A DNA stretch of 18,892 bases, taken from the NCBI GenBank assembly GCA_014896635.1, contig JADBKA010000085.1, forward strand, positions 1 to 18,892, given 5' to 3'. Both the position numbers and the translations under genes were made by a program. Under the pieces are notes generated by a model. That model was not told where the DNA came from. It saw only the letters and a program-made list of their open reading frames with translations, and did not search any database. The DNA is from Ktedonobacteraceae bacterium. Lineage in GTDB: Bacteria; Chloroflexota; Ktedonobacteria; Ktedonobacterales; Ktedonobacteraceae. Positions 1 through 6,483 of this stretch are shown here, one piece after another (position 1 is the first letter of the stretch; the number at the start of each line of letters is the position of its first letter).

Positions 1-50
1 GGGCATTCCTTCTCCCTCAAAAGAGAAAAAACAGGAAAAAAGGATTTTTC

Positions 51-113
51 GGGGGGACCCCCCTTTTCTGCTAAGTTGACGCCAAAGGGGGACTCCCCCG
101 AAGCCCCTGGTTC
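51..113. repeat. G/C-rich 3'-end repeat, copy A
   Basis: Short G-runs and C-runs form two small inverted repeats: a G-run/C-run pair at 51-62 followed by TTTT, and a second one at 87-99. The segment 55-83 matches 18731-18759 in the opposite orientation at 27 of 29 positions. The copy lies just past the stop codon of the M20 peptidase gene, which reads toward it. A terminator or mRNA 3'-end role is inferred from position and hairpins. Confidence 0.6.
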
Positions 114-120
114 TCCGCCT

Positions 121-1806
121 CTATTGTCCGCTCACCTGTGCAGCGAGACGCTCGATAGTCTCGTAGAGCAGGCGGGGCAGCGTCTCGAAGGTGTAGGGCA
201 TATGTACAGCTTCATTGCGCTGGTGAGCGCCGCGCCCGAACGGTCCCCAGTCGATGACGGGCAGCGCCAGATCCTGCATCTCCGCCAGCGGCAGGCTGTA
301 CGCACCGGGCAGCGGCGGCATGTTCTCCGGCTGCCACGCGGGCATGTTTGCTTTGAGCGCCGCCACGTCGAGGCCGGGGTCCAGGCGCAGATAGCTCATA
401 TCAGAGAGATAGGGGAAGTAAGGACGCAGCTCAAGCTGAACCTCTGGATGCGCAGCGATCACTGCACTCACCGCGTCCTGCAACGGACCGGACACAGGCG
501 CGACGGCAGGATAGTAGGGGGGAGAGTAGTAGAGCACGACGGCAGGCCCGGCACGCCCGCTCAACTGCCAGAGCCGGTGCGCCAGGTGCAGGCTACGCTC
601 GCGGCGATCAAGAGTGGCAGGCCAGCGTTTCCACTCGCTGATCAGTTCGGCACGCAGGCGGTCCGCGCCGAGCTTACGCGCAACTTCGGCATAGAGTTCT
701 GCATAGGTGAGTACAGAGCCGCTGCGCGGGCGCGCATGCCGCCGCCAGTCGGGATCGCCGGCAGCTTCCCCGGCTGCTTCTCCGGCAGCTTCTCGCCAGC
801 GCAGTTCAGTCTCATCAAGACGGCGCAGCAATCGCGTCATGACAGCCTCGGCACGTCCGCGTAGCCGCTCCAGCAGTTCGGCGGGTGTGGTCGTGAGCGT
901 CAGCACGTTGACATAGAAATAGGCGGTATACGGCAACTGGACATCGTAATGCCGCTTGAAATCTTCTGCATGCAGCGTGACGGGCGGCGCGGCGATCTGT
1001 CCAGGAACGGAGTCGCACAGCTCGTCGTTCATACAAATATCGCGGATCAGCTCAGCCACAAGCAGGTTGACATCCAGTCCGCCAAAAGGCAGACCGGCAT
1101 GCGTCTCGCGTCCGATGCAGAGGAAGCTTGGCAGCAGCTTGCCGATGGAGCCGGCGTAGACGTAGCGGTGAGGGTCGCCCTCGTAGAGACCGGTGACATA
1201 ATCGGTGTTGAGCGCGCCGAGATAGTTGAGGCTGTATGTTTCGCGCAGGCGCAGCAGAAAACGCACAGCCTGCAAGATGCCCGCCGATTCGTTCTCTTCG
1301 TCAGGCGTGGCGAGCATGAGAACGGAGAGCGGATACGGCTCAGAGCGCGAACGCTCAGCCAGGCACCGCATCAGCGCAATATTGACGGCCAGCCCGCTCT
1401 TCATGTCCCCGACGCCACGTCCAAACAGCCAATCGCTGAGATTCTCCTTGCGCTCCGCCGAGGAGAGCAGCACACCGAGCAGGCTGCTCAGGCGTGCCGG
1501 CGCGAGCGCCCACTGCTCCAGAGCGCCGTAATCTTTTGTATCAACAGTGTCAACATGGCCGAGCAGCACCAGCGTCGAGGCGCTGCGTCCGCGCAGGAAC
1601 GCATAGACGTTCTGGCGACCATAGGGATCGCCTTCCAGCGCGTCAAGACCACTGGCAGTATAGACCGCCCCCAGATTATCAGCCTGGAGCAGGCGCAGCA
1701 CCTCTTGCGCGACCTGCACCTCTCCCTCACCAGGACTGACACTGCGGATGCTTACCAGTCGCTCGGTGTAGCGTTTCACGCTATCAAACCATTCGCTGTT
1801 GCCCAT
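121..1806 (-). CDS. M20 family metallopeptidase, RocB-like
   Basis: A 561-aa zinc-dependent M20 peptidase, close in length and layout to the Bacillus arginine-utilisation protein RocB. Family signatures are visible: GHVDTV near residues 83-88 (His and Asp metal ligands), GVGDMKSG near 131-138 (bridging Asp), and a PDEE stretch near 169-171 holding the catalytic and metal-binding Glu residues. A later ETHAGLPFGG segment carries the dimerisation-domain His typical of the family. It is probably cytoplasmic, as no signal peptide is seen. The substrate is not known; RocB-type proteins are linked to amino acid or peptide use. The ATG at 1806 is preferred over an in-frame TTG at 1866 because a promoter (TTGTCT, 17 nt, TATCAT with TGG before it) ends 6 nt upstream, implying a leaderless start. 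The gene is divergent from the YdeI-like gene. Confidence 0.82.
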   Translation of the reverse strand: MGNSEWFDSVKRYTERLVSIRSVSPGEGEVQVAQEVLRLLQADNLGAVYTASGLDALEGDPYGRQNVYAFLRGRSASTLVLLGHVDTVDTKDYGALEQWALAPARLSSLLGVLLSSAERKENLSDWLFGRGVGDMKSGLAVNIALMRCLAERSRSEPYPLSVLMLATPDEENESAGILQAVRFLLRLRETYSLNYLGALNTDYVTGLYEGDPHRYVYAGSIGKLLPSFLCIGRETHAGLPFGGLDVNLLVAELIRDICMNDELCDSVPGQIAAPPVTLHAEDFKRHYDVQLPYTAYFYVNVLTLTTTPAELLERLRGRAEAVMTRLLRRLDETELRWREAAGEAAGEAAGDPDWRRHARPRSGSVLTYAELYAEVARKLGADRLRAELISEWKRWPATLDRRERSLHLAHRLWQLSGRAGPAVVLYYSPPYYPAVAPVSGPLQDAVSAVIAAHPEVQLELRPYFPYLSDMSYLRLDPGLDVAALKANMPAWQPENMPPLPGAYSLPLAEMQDLALPVIDWGPFGRGAHQRNEAVHMPYTFETLPRLLYETIERLAAQVSGQ

Positions 1807-1812
1807 GCCGCG

Positions 1813-1841
1813 ATGATACCACGCTTTGCCGGCAGAGACAA
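1813..1841 (-). promoter_or_regulatory. Extended -10 promoter of the M20 gene
   Basis: On the minus strand, TTGTCT (1836-1841) is followed after 17 nt by TATCAT (1813-1818), with TGG directly before the -10. Transcription should start about 6-7 nt downstream, which is on or next to the ATG at 1806, so the mRNA is probably leaderless. No Shine-Dalgarno sequence is seen before this ATG. Confidence 0.55.
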
Positions 1842-1881
1842 GAGGACGCCGCAACATCAGGTACAAATTTTCTACAGGATG

Positions 1882-1890
1882 TGGTATACT
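1882..1890 (+). promoter_or_regulatory. Extended -10 promoter of the ydeI-like gene
   Basis: TGGTATACT is an extended -10 box with TATACT at 1885-1890. Only six bases separate it from the ATG at 1897, the same geometry as the divergent M20 gene. No clear -35 box is present, which is usual for extended -10 promoters. A leaderless transcript is inferred. Confidence 0.5.
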
Positions 1891-1896
1891 CCTGCC

Positions 1897-2478
1897 ATGA
1901 AACGCAACGAAGATCTGCCAATCCTGTCATTTGCAACACAACAGGACTGGGAAGCCTGGCTTAGCGAACATCATACCCGCACAGAGGGTATCTGGCTCAA
2001 ACTGGCGAAAAAAGCAACAGGCATCCCATCTCTTTCCTATGCAGAAGCTCTGGAAGGCGCGCTCTGCTATGGCTGGATCGACGGACAAAAAGCCTCTTTC
2101 GACGACCAGCACTGGCTGCAAAAGTTCACGCCGCGCCGCCCCGGCAGTCTCTGGTCAAAAATCAACTGCGATACAGCGATGGAATTGCTCGCTGCCGGGC
2201 GCATGCATGCGGCAGGCATGCGACAGATAGAACTGGCAAAGGCCGACGGACGCTGGAACGCCGCCTACGCACCACAGAGTAAGATTACCATACCCGACGA
2301 TTTTCAGCGCGCACTGGATAACAACCAGCAGGCACGGGAATTCTTCGACACATTAAATAGCGCCAACCGCTACGCCATTCTGTACAGAATCCAGACGGCG
2401 AAAAAGCCTGAAACGCGCGCTTCCCGCATTCAGAAATTTATCAAGATGCTAGAGCACCATGAGAAACTCTATCCGTGA
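1897..2478 (+). CDS. YdeI/OmdA family protein
   Basis: A 193-aa protein matching the full length of the YdeI/OmpD-associated (OmdA) family, sometimes called bacteriocin-protection proteins. Recognisable blocks are CYGWIDGQ (57-64), QKFTPRRP (75-82), WSKIN (86-90), KADGRW (115-120) and the C-terminal NRYAILYRI (157-165) followed by KKPETR. The biochemical activity of the family is not settled; members have been tied to stress or peptide resistance. The reading frame stays open 316 codons upstream, antisense to the M20 gene, but family homology starts only at the ATG at 1897. The promoter box lies 6 nt before that ATG and no Shine-Dalgarno sequence is visible. A weak hairpin (CCGC/GCGG, about 2490-2503) follows the stop. 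Confidence 0.85.
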   Translation: MKRNEDLPILSFATQQDWEAWLSEHHTRTEGIWLKLAKKATGIPSLSYAEALEGALCYGWIDGQKASFDDQHWLQKFTPRRPGSLWSKINCDTAMELLAAGRMHAAGMRQIELAKADGRWNAAYAPQSKITIPDDFQRALDNNQQAREFFDTLNSANRYAILYRIQTAKKPETRASRIQKFIKMLEHHEKLYP

Positions 2479-2738
2479 CGACTCTCTCCCGCTCAAGCGG
2501 AGGGCTTCTCGTACAGTCGCACGGAACGTCCCCGCGAGCGACAGTTGAACGTCGGCTCCATCCGAGCCTGCTGAGAATAGATCAGGAATTGGAACATTTG
2601 TCAATCAGCAGAAGCTAGCAGGCAGTCGGTGTGAAACAGGGCGATACTATTGTCTGGTACTGGATAGGCAGCCATGCTGACTATGATAAACTGCATTGAA
2701 AGCGAAATTTCACCAACATAAGAGAGGCAAGAATAACA

Positions 2739-3239
2739 ATGACGGAGCAACCGGCCCACCTGACTCACCTGGACGAGACGGGCAATATCCATATGGTAGA
2801 TGTGACCGAACGGGCAGAGACGACACGCGAGGCCGTCGCAAAAGCCAGAGTGCGCATGGCCTCCCACACGGTACACCTGATCGAGACGAACCAGGTTGCT
2901 AAGGGCAGCGTGCTTGAAGTGGCAAAAATCGCCGGCATCCTGGCCGCCAAACAGACCCCGCAACTGATCCCCCTCTGCCATCCCATCCCCATGACTCACA
3001 TCGACCTGCAATTCGCGCTCGACAGTTCCACCGGCACGATCTCAATTGAGGCGCGCACACGCACCACCTATAAAACTGGCGTGGATGTCGAGGCGCTAAC
3101 GGCAGCTACCGTCGCGGCGTTGACCATCTACGATATGTGCAAAGGCGTGGATACGACGATCACACTGGAACAGGCGTATATCGCGCTCAAGTCGGGCGGC
3201 AAGAGCGGCACCGTGACCTTTGAGCCGGCTATCAGGTGA
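2739..3239 (+). CDS. moaC: Cyclic pyranopterin monophosphate synthase
   Basis: A 166-aa cytoplasmic enzyme of molybdenum cofactor synthesis. With MoaA it converts GTP into cyclic pyranopterin monophosphate, MoaC carrying out the ring-forming second step. Signatures in order: MVDVTER (19-25), PLCHP (78-82, substrate-binding Cys-His), TGVDVEALTA (113-122), and YDMCK (131-135) with the catalytic Asp132 and Lys135. The length is normal for the family. The preceding 260 bp hold no gene. A TATGAT at 2682-2687 could be a -10 box, but no matching -35 is seen. The ribosome site is weak (GAGAGGC about 11 nt before the ATG). No other moa genes are in the window, so the pathway must be encoded elsewhere. 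Confidence 0.95.
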   Translation: MTEQPAHLTHLDETGNIHMVDVTERAETTREAVAKARVRMASHTVHLIETNQVAKGSVLEVAKIAGILAAKQTPQLIPLCHPIPMTHIDLQFALDSSTGTISIEARTRTTYKTGVDVEALTAATVAALTIYDMCKGVDTTITLEQAYIALKSGGKSGTVTFEPAIR

Positions 3240-3273
3240 GAGAGTCTTCAACAGATAATCCCGCTAGCTCATC

Positions 3274-3303
3274 TTACCTTTGAAGTCACCGGTGATATAT
3301 AAT
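3274..3303 (+). promoter_or_regulatory. Promoter of the dienelactone hydrolase gene
   Basis: TTACCT (3274-3279) and a perfect TATAAT (3298-3303) are separated by 18 nt. Transcription from about 3310 would give a leader of roughly 107 nt before the start at 3417. Confidence 0.55.
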
Positions 3304-3330
3304 GCCTCTGTAAGACTATGCCATAGATGA

Positions 3331-3389
3331 CCCGCAGGCACACTCCGGCAAGCGGGGTAGCGCGATTTCGCTTATTTCAATGCCTGCGG
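3331..3389 (+). promoter_or_regulatory. Structured 5' leader with competing stems
   Basis: A perfect 9-bp inverted repeat, CCGCAGGCA (3332-3340) with TGCCTGCGG (3381-3389), spans most of the leader. A shorter stem, CCCGC (3331-3335) with GCGGG (3352-3356), would use the same left arm, so the two folds exclude each other. The ribosome site AAAGGAG follows at 3401-3407. It does not match a riboswitch class I recognise; a regulatory role is inferred. Confidence 0.35.
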
Positions 3390-3416
3390 CACATGGAAAC
3401 AAAGGAGTACCTGTCA

Positions 3417-4112
3417 ATGGCAGTAATTCGCACTTCGCACGTTGATCTGCACATCAATGGAAATGGCGCTTATGCTTTTGTAGCGCAGCCCGATGATGAC
3501 GCGAAACATCCCGGCGTCGTCCTGATTCAGGAATGGTGGGGCATCGAGCCTCACATCCGCGACCTGGCGCAAAAGCTGGCTGCCGAAGGCTTCGTGGTGG
3601 CCGTTCCCGACCTCTATCACGGCAAGATAGCAACCGAGCCGAACGACGCTATGAAGATGATCATGCTGATCACCGACAATATCGACCGGGCGGCCCGCGA
3701 AATCATCGGCGCGCTCGAAACCGTCAAGGCGATGCCCAATGTTGAGCCGAAGAAACTCGGCCTGATCGGCTTCTGCGTCGGTGGGCTTATGACATATGTG
3801 GTGGCATCCCGCTATCCTGACCTGGGCGCCGCTGTGCCGTTCTACGCCGGCGGCTACGATCCCACGCCTGAAGAGGTGGCAAAAGTCAATGCGCCGGTTC
3901 TTGCTTTCTACGGAAGGCAGGATAGCAGTATCCCGATGCCTCAGGTTGAGAAGATCGAGAAACTGTATAAGGCCGCCGGCAAAGACTATACCGTCAGGAT
4001 CTACGATGCCGGCCATGCTTTCATGAACCCGGATCACGGCGCTGGCGTCCCGCAGGCTGCCGCCGACGCCTGGCCACGCGCGGTCAATTTCCTGAAAACA
4101 CACTTGCGCTAA
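3417..4112 (+). CDS. Dienelactone hydrolase family protein
   Basis: A 231-aa alpha/beta hydrolase of the dienelactone hydrolase family, full length and without a signal peptide. The Cys-Asp-His triad is visible: nucleophile Cys120 in GFCVGG (118-123), Asp169 in GRQDSS, and His200 in DAGHAF. Glu39 in IQEWWG matches the Glu that holds the resting Cys in the classical enzyme. Carboxymethylenebutenolidase activity is the family prototype, but many members act on other esters or lactones, so the substrate is open. The frame is open from further upstream, but AAAGGAG at 3401-3407 lies 9 nt before the ATG at 3417 and homology starts there. A G/C-rich 3'-end repeat follows the stop. Confidence 0.88.
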   Translation: MAVIRTSHVDLHINGNGAYAFVAQPDDDAKHPGVVLIQEWWGIEPHIRDLAQKLAAEGFVVAVPDLYHGKIATEPNDAMKMIMLITDNIDRAAREIIGALETVKAMPNVEPKKLGLIGFCVGGLMTYVVASRYPDLGAAVPFYAGGYDPTPEEVAKVNAPVLAFYGRQDSSIPMPQVEKIEKLYKAAGKDYTVRIYDAGHAFMNPDHGAGVPQAAADAWPRAVNFLKTHLR

Positions 4113-4148
4113 GGAGGTGGACCTTAGAATTGAGAAAAAGGGGGAAAT

Positions 4149-4194
4149 GGGGACACCCCATGCCCCGCCAGGGGCTGGCGCCCCTGGACCCCGC
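4149..4194. repeat. G/C-rich 3'-end repeat, copy B
   Basis: A GGGGACACCCC block (4149-4159) is followed by a perfect 8-bp hairpin: CCAGGGGC (4168-4175), loop TGGC, GCCCCTGG (4180-4187). It lies about 35-80 nt past the dienelactone hydrolase stop codon. It shares the GGGGACACCCC block with the copy at 11028 and, in reverse, the copy at 18710. No long T-tract follows, so a classical intrinsic terminator is uncertain. Confidence 0.6.
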
Positions 4195-4231
4195 TTCTCA
4201 TTCGTTCTGTCTACCTACTTAGCAGGCCCTA

Positions 4232-4251
4232 TGTAGCAACGGTGTAGCAAC
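4232..4251 (+). repeat. Direct repeat of TGTAGCAAC
   Basis: TGTAGCAAC occurs at 4232-4240 and again at 4243-4251, an 11-bp period. It sits just beyond the stop codon of the small recombinase-like remnant. Arm-type or core att repeats of integrases can look like this, but no second att copy is seen in the window, so this is only a note of structure. Confidence 0.3.
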
Positions 4252-4260
4252 CGGATTTGA

Positions 4261-4386
4261 TTATCTTTTAGGCTTAACAACAACACCTGCTCCAGCTATC
4301 CCATCATCATCATCCTCACCCTCTTCCTGATTATCCAGGTCAGCGAACGCCTGATTCAGCTTACCCCATGCATTATTGGCAACCCA
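4261..4386 (-). pseudogene. Possible C-terminal remnant, acidic tail
   Basis: A 41-codon open stretch on the minus strand has no start codon and is closed upstream by a TGA (4387-4389). It reads as a short helix-like segment (ANNAWGKLNQAFADLDNQ), then a run of Glu and Asp, then GAGVVVKPKR and TAA. It looks like the tail of a longer protein; the helical part is reminiscent of the last helix of some tyrosine recombinases, but that is a weak resemblance. No catalytic part is present, and the frames upstream do not continue it. If real, it marks an old, mostly deleted mobile gene. Confidence 0.25.
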
Positions 4387-4419
4387 TCAGCCCATGAGCT
4401 ACTCAACCAGATTGACCTG

Positions 4420-4428
4420 TGGTATACT
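4420..4428 (+). promoter_or_regulatory. Extended -10 promoter
   Basis: TGGTATACT is identical to the extended -10 of the ydeI-like gene. Transcription from about 4435 gives a short leader holding AAGGAG (4446-4451), 9 nt before the ATG at 4461. No convincing -35 box is seen. Confidence 0.5.
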
Positions 4429-4460
4429 TCCAGCAGGAACCCGATAAGGAGCATCAATCT

Positions 4461-4811
4461 ATGAGTACCTATCCAAGCCTGGAAGCAAGAATAAGCGCAC
4501 AGGAACAACAACAGGTTTTTCTGCATGCACGCATCGAGCAATTATCCCAGAATACAACAACTAGCATAAAGCAACTATCCGACAACATAGACACTAGATT
4601 CAAGCAACTATCCGATGATGTAGCTGCTCATTTCGAGCATGTAACAGGCAACCAGATTAAAGCAGAACAACAAACAGTTGCACGCCTTAACAACATCGAA
4701 ACCCGTCTTGACAAACTCGAAACCCGTCTTGACAAACTCGAAACCCGCTTTGATAAACTCGAAACACTCCTTACCCAAATCCTCGCACGCCTCCCCGAAC
4801 GGTCATCATAA
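4461..4811 (+). CDS. Small coiled-coil protein
   Basis: A 116-aa hydrophilic protein that appears almost entirely alpha-helical. The second half carries heptad-pair repeats of the form RLDKLET from about residue 75 to 100, giving a strong coiled-coil prediction by eye with Leu and Ile at core positions. The middle section also has a spaced repeat, KQLSDNID then KQLSDDVA. There is no signal peptide, membrane segment or known enzymatic domain. The start is supported by AAGGAG 9 nt upstream, and an extended -10 box and a downstream terminator make this a self-contained transcription unit. Function is unknown; oligomerisation or a structural scaffold role is all the sequence suggests. Short coiled-coil proteins of this kind can gain or lose whole 7- or 14-residue units. 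Confidence 0.75.
   Translation: MSTYPSLEARISAQEQQQVFLHARIEQLSQNTTTSIKQLSDNIDTRFKQLSDDVAAHFEHVTGNQIKAEQQTVARLNNIETRLDKLETRLDKLETRFDKLETLLTQILARLPERSS
4697..4759 (+). repeat. Three tandem 21-bp units inside the coiled-coil gene
   Basis: Units at 4697-4717, 4718-4738 and 4739-4759 each encode seven residues (one heptad). The first two are identical in DNA and the third differs at two bases. A near-perfect in-frame repeat of this kind can change copy number by slippage. Confidence 0.85.
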
Positions 4812-4833
4812 CTCGCACTTTCCCAGAACGCAG

Positions 4834-4866
4834 AAGCTCTAGCCCACAGACCCGCTAGAGCTTTCT
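4834..4866 (+). terminator. Intrinsic terminator after the coiled-coil gene
   Basis: A 9-bp stem, AGCTCTAGC (4835-4843) with GCTAGAGCT (4854-4862), extends by one A-T pair and encloses a 10-nt loop. It is followed by a T-rich stretch (TTCTT) and lies 23 nt past the stop codon at 4811. Confidence 0.75.
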
Positions 4867-4940
4867 TGCTTTCCAGCAGAGATCACCCAGGACAACGATG
4901 CGAGTTTCATCAAATTCCGCAAGCCTCTGGAGGCGGCCTG

Positions 4941-5067
4941 ATACTCCCTTGCGTTCAGATGGGCAAGATGCGCCAGCATCTTGCCAGTCCCGCCGGTGGC
5001 GGGACGGATCTCGAACGGCTATCAAGATTTCATACCATGTTGCTTTCAGAGAAGCAACATGGTATGA
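4941..5067 (+). repeat. 127-bp three-hairpin repeat, left copy
   Basis: This copy matches the reverse complement of 6481-6607 at 119 of 127 positions with no gaps. It holds three successive hairpins: GGCAAGATG/CATCTTGCC (4962-4985, 9 bp), GTCCCGCC/GGCGGGAC with a 3-nt loop (4987-5005, 8 bp), and a perfect 15-bp stem at 5031-5045 with 5052-5066. The third hairpin carries a promoter-like pair pointing at the GH1 gene. The outer ends are not inverted repeats of each other and no clear target duplication is seen, so it is not a typical MITE. Confidence 0.9.
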
Positions 5068-5068
5068 A
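5040..5068 (+). promoter_or_regulatory. Promoter inside the left repeat, reading into GH1
   Basis: TTGCTT (5040-5045), a 17-nt spacer and TATGAA (5063-5068) with TGG directly before it form an extended -10 promoter. The -35 lies in the left arm of the 15-bp hairpin and the -10 mostly in the right arm. Transcription would start near 5075, leaving room for the AAAGG ribosome site (5088-5092) and the ATG at 5101. This is the only promoter-like pair found between the upstream terminator and the gene. Confidence 0.4.
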
Positions 5069-5100
5069 TCATTTCACGGAGCGAACGAAAGGCTTTTTCT

Positions 5101-6483
5101 ATGGTTCAAGGGCGAATTTTGCGCTTTCCTCAGGGCTTTTTGTGGGGAACGGCATCGGCGGCTCATCAATGTGAAGGTGGCAATACCAACAATCAATGGT
5201 ATCGCTGGGAGCAGCAGGGACGCATCCTCAGCGGCGATACCTGCGCGGCGGCCTGTAACTGGTGGCAGGAAGCGGAAAAAGATTTCGCGCGGGCGGAGCA
5301 GATGGAGAATAATGCGCTGCGGCTCAGTGTGGAGTGGAGTCGCGTTGAGCCTGTCGAAGGGAAGTGGGATGATGCGGCGCTGGATCGCTACCGCGCCATG
5401 CTCTCCGACCTGCACCGCCGGCATATCAAGCCCGCTGTGACGCTGCACCATTTCACCGAGCCACTCTGGTTTGTTGACCGGGGCGGCTTTGCCAGGACGA
5501 GCAATATTCGCTTTTTCACCCGGTACGTTGCGTATGTGGTCAAGGCGTTGCAAGATCTGTGCGATTTCTGGATCACGATTAACGAGCCGAACGTCTATGC
5601 GACCGAGGGCTATCTACGCGGCGTCTTCCCGCCCGGTGAGCAGAACCTGTTGCGCTCAATGCAGGTCCTGCGCAACCTGGTGCAGGCGCATACCGCCGCG
5701 TTCTACACCATTCGCCGGATTCAACCGGAAGCTCAGATTGGCTATTGCCTGCACTATCGCCTGTTCGATCCTGCCAGCAAGCTCTCGCCGCTGGATCATG
5801 CTGCTGCCGGCCTGCAAGATCGCTTCTTCAACCAGGCGCCTTTGCAGGGCTTTGAGACCGGGCATTTCCCGTTCCCGCTGAATACGCTGCTTGCTCCTGT
5901 CGCCGGTGCGTCTGGCGCACGCGACTATCATGGCATCAACTATTATACACGCGAGATGGTACACTTTGATCCTGATCTGCCTGCCGAGGGGTTTGGACGT
6001 CGTTTTGTGCGCCCTGGCGCGATACGTAACGATCCCGGCGTCGATGGCAGCTTCGGCGAGATCTATGCAGAGGGACTCTACCGTGTGCTCAAGTTTGTCT
6101 ATTATCACACGAGGGGAAATAAGCCGCTCTATATCACCGAGAATGGCTTCTGTGATGCTGCCGACGACCGGCGTCCGCGCGCTATCCTGGAGCACCTGGC
6201 GATGCTCCATCGCGCGATCCGTGAGGGGATACCCGTGCGCGGCTACTTTTACTGGACGCTGGTCGATAACTTTGAATGGAATCAGGGCTGGCAGGCGCGC
6301 TTCGGCCTGATCGAGACAAACCCGCTGACCCAGGAGCGTATTCCCCGCCGTAGCGCCAGCATGTTTGGCGAAATTTGCCGCGCCAATGCCATCACCGAGA
6401 GCATCGTTGAACGCTATGCGCCCGAACTGCTCGATACGCTCTTTGGTTCTGCCACCACAGAACAGCGCAAACTGACGGTCTGA
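5101..6483 (+). CDS. GH1 family beta-glucosidase-like glycosidase
   Basis: A 460-aa retaining glycosidase of family GH1, predicted cytoplasmic with no signal peptide. It hydrolyses beta-glycosides; the exact sugar (glucoside, galactoside, fucoside) cannot be read off. Signatures: N-terminal FPQGFLWGTASAAHQCEGG (9-27), TLHHFTEPLWF (114-124), the acid/base Glu162 in TINEPN, HGINYYTRE (277-285), the nucleophile Glu347 in ITENG, and YWTLVDNFEWNQGW (384-397) from the aglycone and glycone sites. The length is close to the family norm, with about 30 extra residues after the last conserved block. AAAGG lies 8 nt before the ATG. The gene is enclosed by inverted 127-bp repeats: the left one ends 34 nt before the ATG and the right one begins with the TGA stop codon. 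Composition resembles its neighbours. Confidence 0.92.
   Translation: MVQGRILRFPQGFLWGTASAAHQCEGGNTNNQWYRWEQQGRILSGDTCAAACNWWQEAEKDFARAEQMENNALRLSVEWSRVEPVEGKWDDAALDRYRAMLSDLHRRHIKPAVTLHHFTEPLWFVDRGGFARTSNIRFFTRYVAYVVKALQDLCDFWITINEPNVYATEGYLRGVFPPGEQNLLRSMQVLRNLVQAHTAAFYTIRRIQPEAQIGYCLHYRLFDPASKLSPLDHAAAGLQDRFFNQAPLQGFETGHFPFPLNTLLAPVAGASGARDYHGINYYTREMVHFDPDLPAEGFGRRFVRPGAIRNDPGVDGSFGEIYAEGLYRVLKFVYYHTRGNKPLYITENGFCDAADDRRPRAILEHLAMLHRAIREGIPVRGYFYWTLVDNFEWNQGWQARFGLIETNPLTQERIPRRSASMFGEICRANAITESIVERYAPELLDTLFGSATTEQRKLTV

Noticed and set aside
76..864. 262-codon plus-strand frame at the window start
   Set aside because: Antisense to the M20 peptidase, begins inside a G/C-rich repeat, no domain.
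949..1896. Upstream extension of the ydeI-like reading frame
   Set aside because: The frame is open but antisense to the M20 gene; YdeI family homology and the promoter place the start at 1897.
4697..4759. Tandem 21-bp units considered as a CRISPR-like array
   Set aside because: Units are contiguous, without spacers, and encode coiled-coil heptads in frame.
4941..5067. 127-bp repeats considered as IS ends or a classical MITE
   Set aside because: The ends of each copy are not inverted repeats of each other, and no target-site duplication was found around either copy or the pair.
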